From Capnocytophaga gingivalis ATCC 33624 (GTDB taxonomy: Bacteria > Bacteroidota > Bacteroidia > Flavobacteriales > Flavobacteriaceae): 64,000 nt of DNA. Of the stretch, positions 59,693-64,000 are shown in pieces. Location: positions 186,001-250,000 of the forward strand of contig NZ_ACLQ01000035.1 in the NCBI RefSeq assembly GCF_000174755.1. Reading direction: 5' to 3'. Under the pieces are notes generated by a model. It was given only the letters and a program-made list of their open reading frames with translations, had not been told where the DNA came from and did no database searches. How positions within the stretch are numbered: the first letter of the stretch is position 1; every line of letters begins with the position of its first letter. A program made the position numbers and the translations under genes.

Positions 59693-60721
59693 ATGAAAAA
59701 CATACTAACTTTTTATCTTTTACTTTTCTTTTTATATTCCTGCAGCAAAAATAGTTCCGAAGAAGCTCAACAGATTACCAATCCAAGGCTTTCTTTGAAC
59801 ATTCCTTCCAATTTTCCTCCTCTAAACCCTTTTATTGAATCAGCTTACCCTACCCAGTACGGAGTAGCTTTAGGGGAAAAACTCTTTTATGACTCACGAC
59901 TAAGCCATGACAATTCCATCTCTTGTGCCACTTGTCATATCCCAAAACAGGCTTATGCTGATAAAAATCCTCGTGCTGTAGGAGTGGCCGGTAGAATAGG
60001 ACTCCGAAATACCCCTCCCATTCAGAATATGGCTTTTCTCACAGAATACATGTGGGATGGAGCGGTTACTGACCTTAAGGAACAGCCTGTAACTCCTATC
60101 GTCACTCATGAGGAAATGGACTCTTCTCTCTTGGAGGTAATAGAAAAACTCAAAGATGATCCAGCCTACAAGCAAGCACTACTCAAAGCTTATGGTGATA
60201 CAAAATTCTCCTCAGAGCGTATCTTGGGAAGTATGGCTCAATTCATGTACACTTTGATCTCTGCCAATAGTAAGTATGATCGGGTAACTCGTGATCATAC
60301 AGAGACTTTTACTCCTGTGGAGGAAAAGGGATATACCCTTTTTAAGCAGAAATGTGCTTCTTGTCACAAGGGGGCTCTTTTCACAGATGAATCTTTTAGG
60401 AATGTGGGGTTCCCAAAACATCCAGATGTAGTAGAAGAAGCAGGTCGAGGACGTGTCACAGGAAATAACGATGACCTTCATCGCTTTAGAGTTCCCTCTC
60501 TGCGCAATATAGAATACACAGCTCCCTATGGAAGTTTTGGACAGTTTGCCTCTCTGAAAGATGTTTTGGACTTCTTTTCCAATGGTGTTACTGATTACCC
60601 TAACTTAGATCCTATCTTGAAGAATAACGACAAAAAAATTCCTCTTACAGAAGAGGAAAAAGAAGCTCTTATTGCCTTTATGCTCACCCTAAGTGATAAG
60701 GCATTTGTAGGAAGAAAGTAA
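59693..60721 (+). CDS. Di-heme cytochrome c peroxidase-family lipoprotein, MbnH-type, copy 2
   Basis: A 342-residue paralogue of the copy 1 enzyme, with lipobox-like LYSC (Cys17) and heme motifs CATCH (78-82) and CASCH (221-225). The inter-heme word MWDGAVTDL and FRVPSLRNIEYTAPYGSFGQF (key word TAPYGSFGQF) are conserved between the copies. It is separated from mbnP copy 2 by a terminator-like hairpin, unlike copy 1, which is 1 nt from its partner. Its stop abuts the convergent dehydratase gene without a gap. Confidence 0.87.
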   Translation: MKNILTFYLLLFFLYSCSKNSSEEAQQITNPRLSLNIPSNFPPLNPFIESAYPTQYGVALGEKLFYDSRLSHDNSISCATCHIPKQAYADKNPRAVGVAGRIGLRNTPPIQNMAFLTEYMWDGAVTDLKEQPVTPIVTHEEMDSSLLEVIEKLKDDPAYKQALLKAYGDTKFSSERILGSMAQFMYTLISANSKYDRVTRDHTETFTPVEEKGYTLFKQKCASCHKGALFTDESFRNVGFPKHPDVVEEAGRGRVTGNNDDLHRFRVPSLRNIEYTAPYGSFGQFASLKDVLDFFSNGVTDYPNLDPILKNNDKKIPLTEEEKEALIAFMLTLSDKAFVGRK

Positions 60722-61153
60722 CTACTTCGCCAGAACGGTTTTCATTTCCCCTTGGGCTATACAGATATCTTGTATGTAGGTTTCCATTCTCACTAAGGTA
60801 ACCTCCATGAACTCTTGGAGAATAGTAATATGAGTGCGTATGTCCTCTCCTTTCTTGGGCAGGGATTGTATTTCTATATGTTTTATGGCACCTATATATC
60901 CCATAGGGGTAGGTAGGGCTTTGAGATAATATCCATAGCCCTTGTGTAGGGCAATGCTCTGTGCCATATGTTCTATAAGTCCAGAAGCGGAGAGGTTCCC
61001 CTCCTGTACGAAGATATTCTCCTGAGTGATCGTAAGTCCCACTACAGCAGTCTCAGGGGTATACTCCCACAGGGTATCAACCATGACCATTGGGGAGCGC
61101 TGAGGGATGAGTTGTATGATCTGCTCTGGTGCAGAAATAGGTAATTCTTTCAT
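60722..61153 (-). CDS. Hot-dog fold 3-hydroxyacyl-ACP dehydratase-like protein
   Basis: A 143-residue single hot-dog domain related to FabZ/ApeP-type dehydratases; LIPQRSPMVMVDTLW opens the family and SGLIEHMAQSIALHKG carries the central helix with the active-site glutamate. The FabZ histidine (in HFPG-type words) has no equivalent: that position reads EGNLSAS. Similar proteins occur in flexirubin and arylpolyene biosynthesis clusters, though no such cluster is in the window. It may act on a different acyl chain or only bind acyl-ACP. It follows the gyrB terminator. Confidence 0.75.
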   Translation of the reverse strand: MKELPISAPEQIIQLIPQRSPMVMVDTLWEYTPETAVVGLTITQENIFVQEGNLSASGLIEHMAQSIALHKGYGYYLKALPTPMGYIGAIKHIEIQSLPKKGEDIRTHITILQEFMEVTLVRMETYIQDICIAQGEMKTVLAK

Positions 61154-61169
61154 GTGAAGTCAAGGTATA

Positions 61170-61197
61170 AAAAGAGCGGCTACACAGCCGCTCTTTT
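61170..61197 (-). terminator. Terminator of gyrB
   Basis: 12-bp perfect stem AAAAGAGCGGCT / AGCCGCTCTTTT with an ACAC loop and a T-run on the minus strand, directly after the gyrB stop. Confidence 0.93.
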
Positions 61198-61210
61198 ACA
61201 TTTAGGTATA

Positions 61211-63389
<2,179 letters not shown>

Positions 63390-63422
63390 AAAGTTGTATC
63401 TTTGCACCCAAAAATAACGCTT

Positions 63423-64000
63423 ATGAAGTGGCAAGGACGACGACAAAGTGACAATGTGGAAGACCGCCGAGGGGTGAGTACCACAGGAAAAATAGCCGCC
63501 GGAGGGGGGCTGATAGGAATTGTTATTCTCCTCTTACAGATGTTCGGAGGAGAAACAGGACAGGCGGTAGCGCCTCTCTTAGAACAGTTTAACCAAACAC
63601 AACAGACCTCACAAGTGGCCAATGAGGCTGATCTTACAGAAGAACAAAAACAGATCAAGGCTTTTACCGCTACAGTACTGGCTGATACAGAGGATATTTG
63701 GGAGAAAATATTCAGGGAAAACAATTTAGGTACCTACCAAAAGCCTACCTTAGTACTTTTCACCGATGCTGTACAGACTGCCTGTGGGAATGCCAGCAGT
63801 GCTGTAGGTCCTTTCTACTGCCCTGGAGATCACAAGCTGTATATGGATATGAGCTTCTTTGAGGAACTTCGTACTCGATTTGGTGCTAAGGGTGGTGACT
63901 TTGCCATTGCTTATGTGATGGCTCATGAAGTAGGTCACCATATCCAGACTCTCTTAGGCACTTCCCAGAAGGTACGCCAAGCTCAGCAAGGTCTCAGCCA
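63423..64000 (+). CDS. Neutral zinc metallopeptidase, YpfJ family (truncated by window edge)
   Basis: The first 192 codons are present. An N-terminal hydrophobic helix (about 23-42) anchors the protein, and the zinc site HEVGHH near residue 170 matches the YpfJ/putative neutral zinc metallopeptidase family (PF04228-type). The start MKWQGRRQSDNVEDRRG is the typical family opening. The biological substrate is unknown. The gene has a full promoter overlapping a heptad array. Confidence 0.88.
   Translation, partial: MKWQGRRQSDNVEDRRGVSTTGKIAAGGGLIGIVILLLQMFGGETGQAVAPLLEQFNQTQQTSQVANEADLTEEQKQIKAFTATVLADTEDIWEKIFRENNLGTYQKPTLVLFTDAVQTACGNASSAVGPFYCPGDHKLYMDMSFFEELRTRFGAKGGDFAIAYVMAHEVGHHIQTLLGTSQKVRQAQQGLS

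Overview
The window reads as a chromosomal segment of a low-GC member of the Bacteroidota, class Flavobacteriia; a Capnocytophaga-like organism is my best guess. The evidence is: promoters of the TAnnTTTG type in front of many genes, almost no Shine-Dalgarno sequences, families largely confined to this phylum (DUF4270, DUF5686, PepSY-flavodoxin reductase, AACC-type TonB receptor, SbsA-type Ig lipoprotein), and a complete Na+-translocating NADH:quinone reductase operon. Genus assignment is inference. No tRNA, rRNA, CRISPR array, insertion sequence or prophage was found. Both ends cut genes: a ferredoxin reductase-like gene on the left and a zinc metallopeptidase on the right.

Layout. 1-7.0 kb: ferredoxin reductase-like gene, pyrC, an HD phosphohydrolase, folE, a UvrD/PcrA helicase and a DUF4291 gene. 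7.1-16.3 kb, mostly minus strand: L,D-transpeptidase-like lipoprotein, TolC-type channel, Crp/Fnr regulator, secreted ankyrin protein, DUF5686 protein, two NAD(P)-dependent oxidoreductases. 16.4-25.3 kb, plus strand: aspartate-type aminotransferase, rhodanese, rpsA behind a structured leader, LtaS-like phosphoglycerol transferase, Fur-type regulator, purA, DUF4270 lipoprotein. 25.4-30.1 kb, minus: deacetylase, PepSY-flavodoxin-FNR fusion, DUF479 protein, two small exported proteins. 30.2-36.2 kb, plus: DUF2520 and KdsC-like pair, a class IV aminotransferase homologue that has lost its catalytic lysine, Ig-like lipoprotein, MATE exporter, PAP2 phosphatase. 36.3-37.5 kb: three small AT-rich genes, two resembling Imm1 immunity proteins. 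37.5-47.2 kb: TrmH-type methyltransferase, lpxB, lrgAB, and nqrABCDEF interrupted after nqrA by a ClbS/DfsB-like gene. 47.6-51.3 kb: small beta-barrel, exonuclease, M1 peptidase. 51.3-60.7 kb: a probable copper-handling island. 60.7-64 kb: hot-dog dehydratase, gyrB, zinc metallopeptidase.

The most notable system is the island at 51.3-60.7 kb. It combines a periplasmic HMA metallochaperone, a TonB-dependent receptor with a Cys pair in its plug, two Cys/His-rich exported proteins, and two tandem MbnP plus di-heme MbnH-type pairs separated by a leucine-rich-repeat lipoprotein. In methanotrophs MbnH oxidises a tryptophan of MbnP to kynurenine and MbnP then binds copper. The two MbnP copies share an almost identical 5' segment, which suggests recent duplication or gene conversion.

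Three further observations come directly from the sequence. First, at least thirteen intergenic sites carry short degenerate tandem arrays whose period is always exactly 7 nt, although the unit differs between sites; several abut or run into start and stop codons. Second, the rpsA leader can fold into a pseudoknot or mutually exclusive helices close to the start codon. Third, a GC-richer hairpin-rich islet without a gene lies at about 48.33-48.47 kb.
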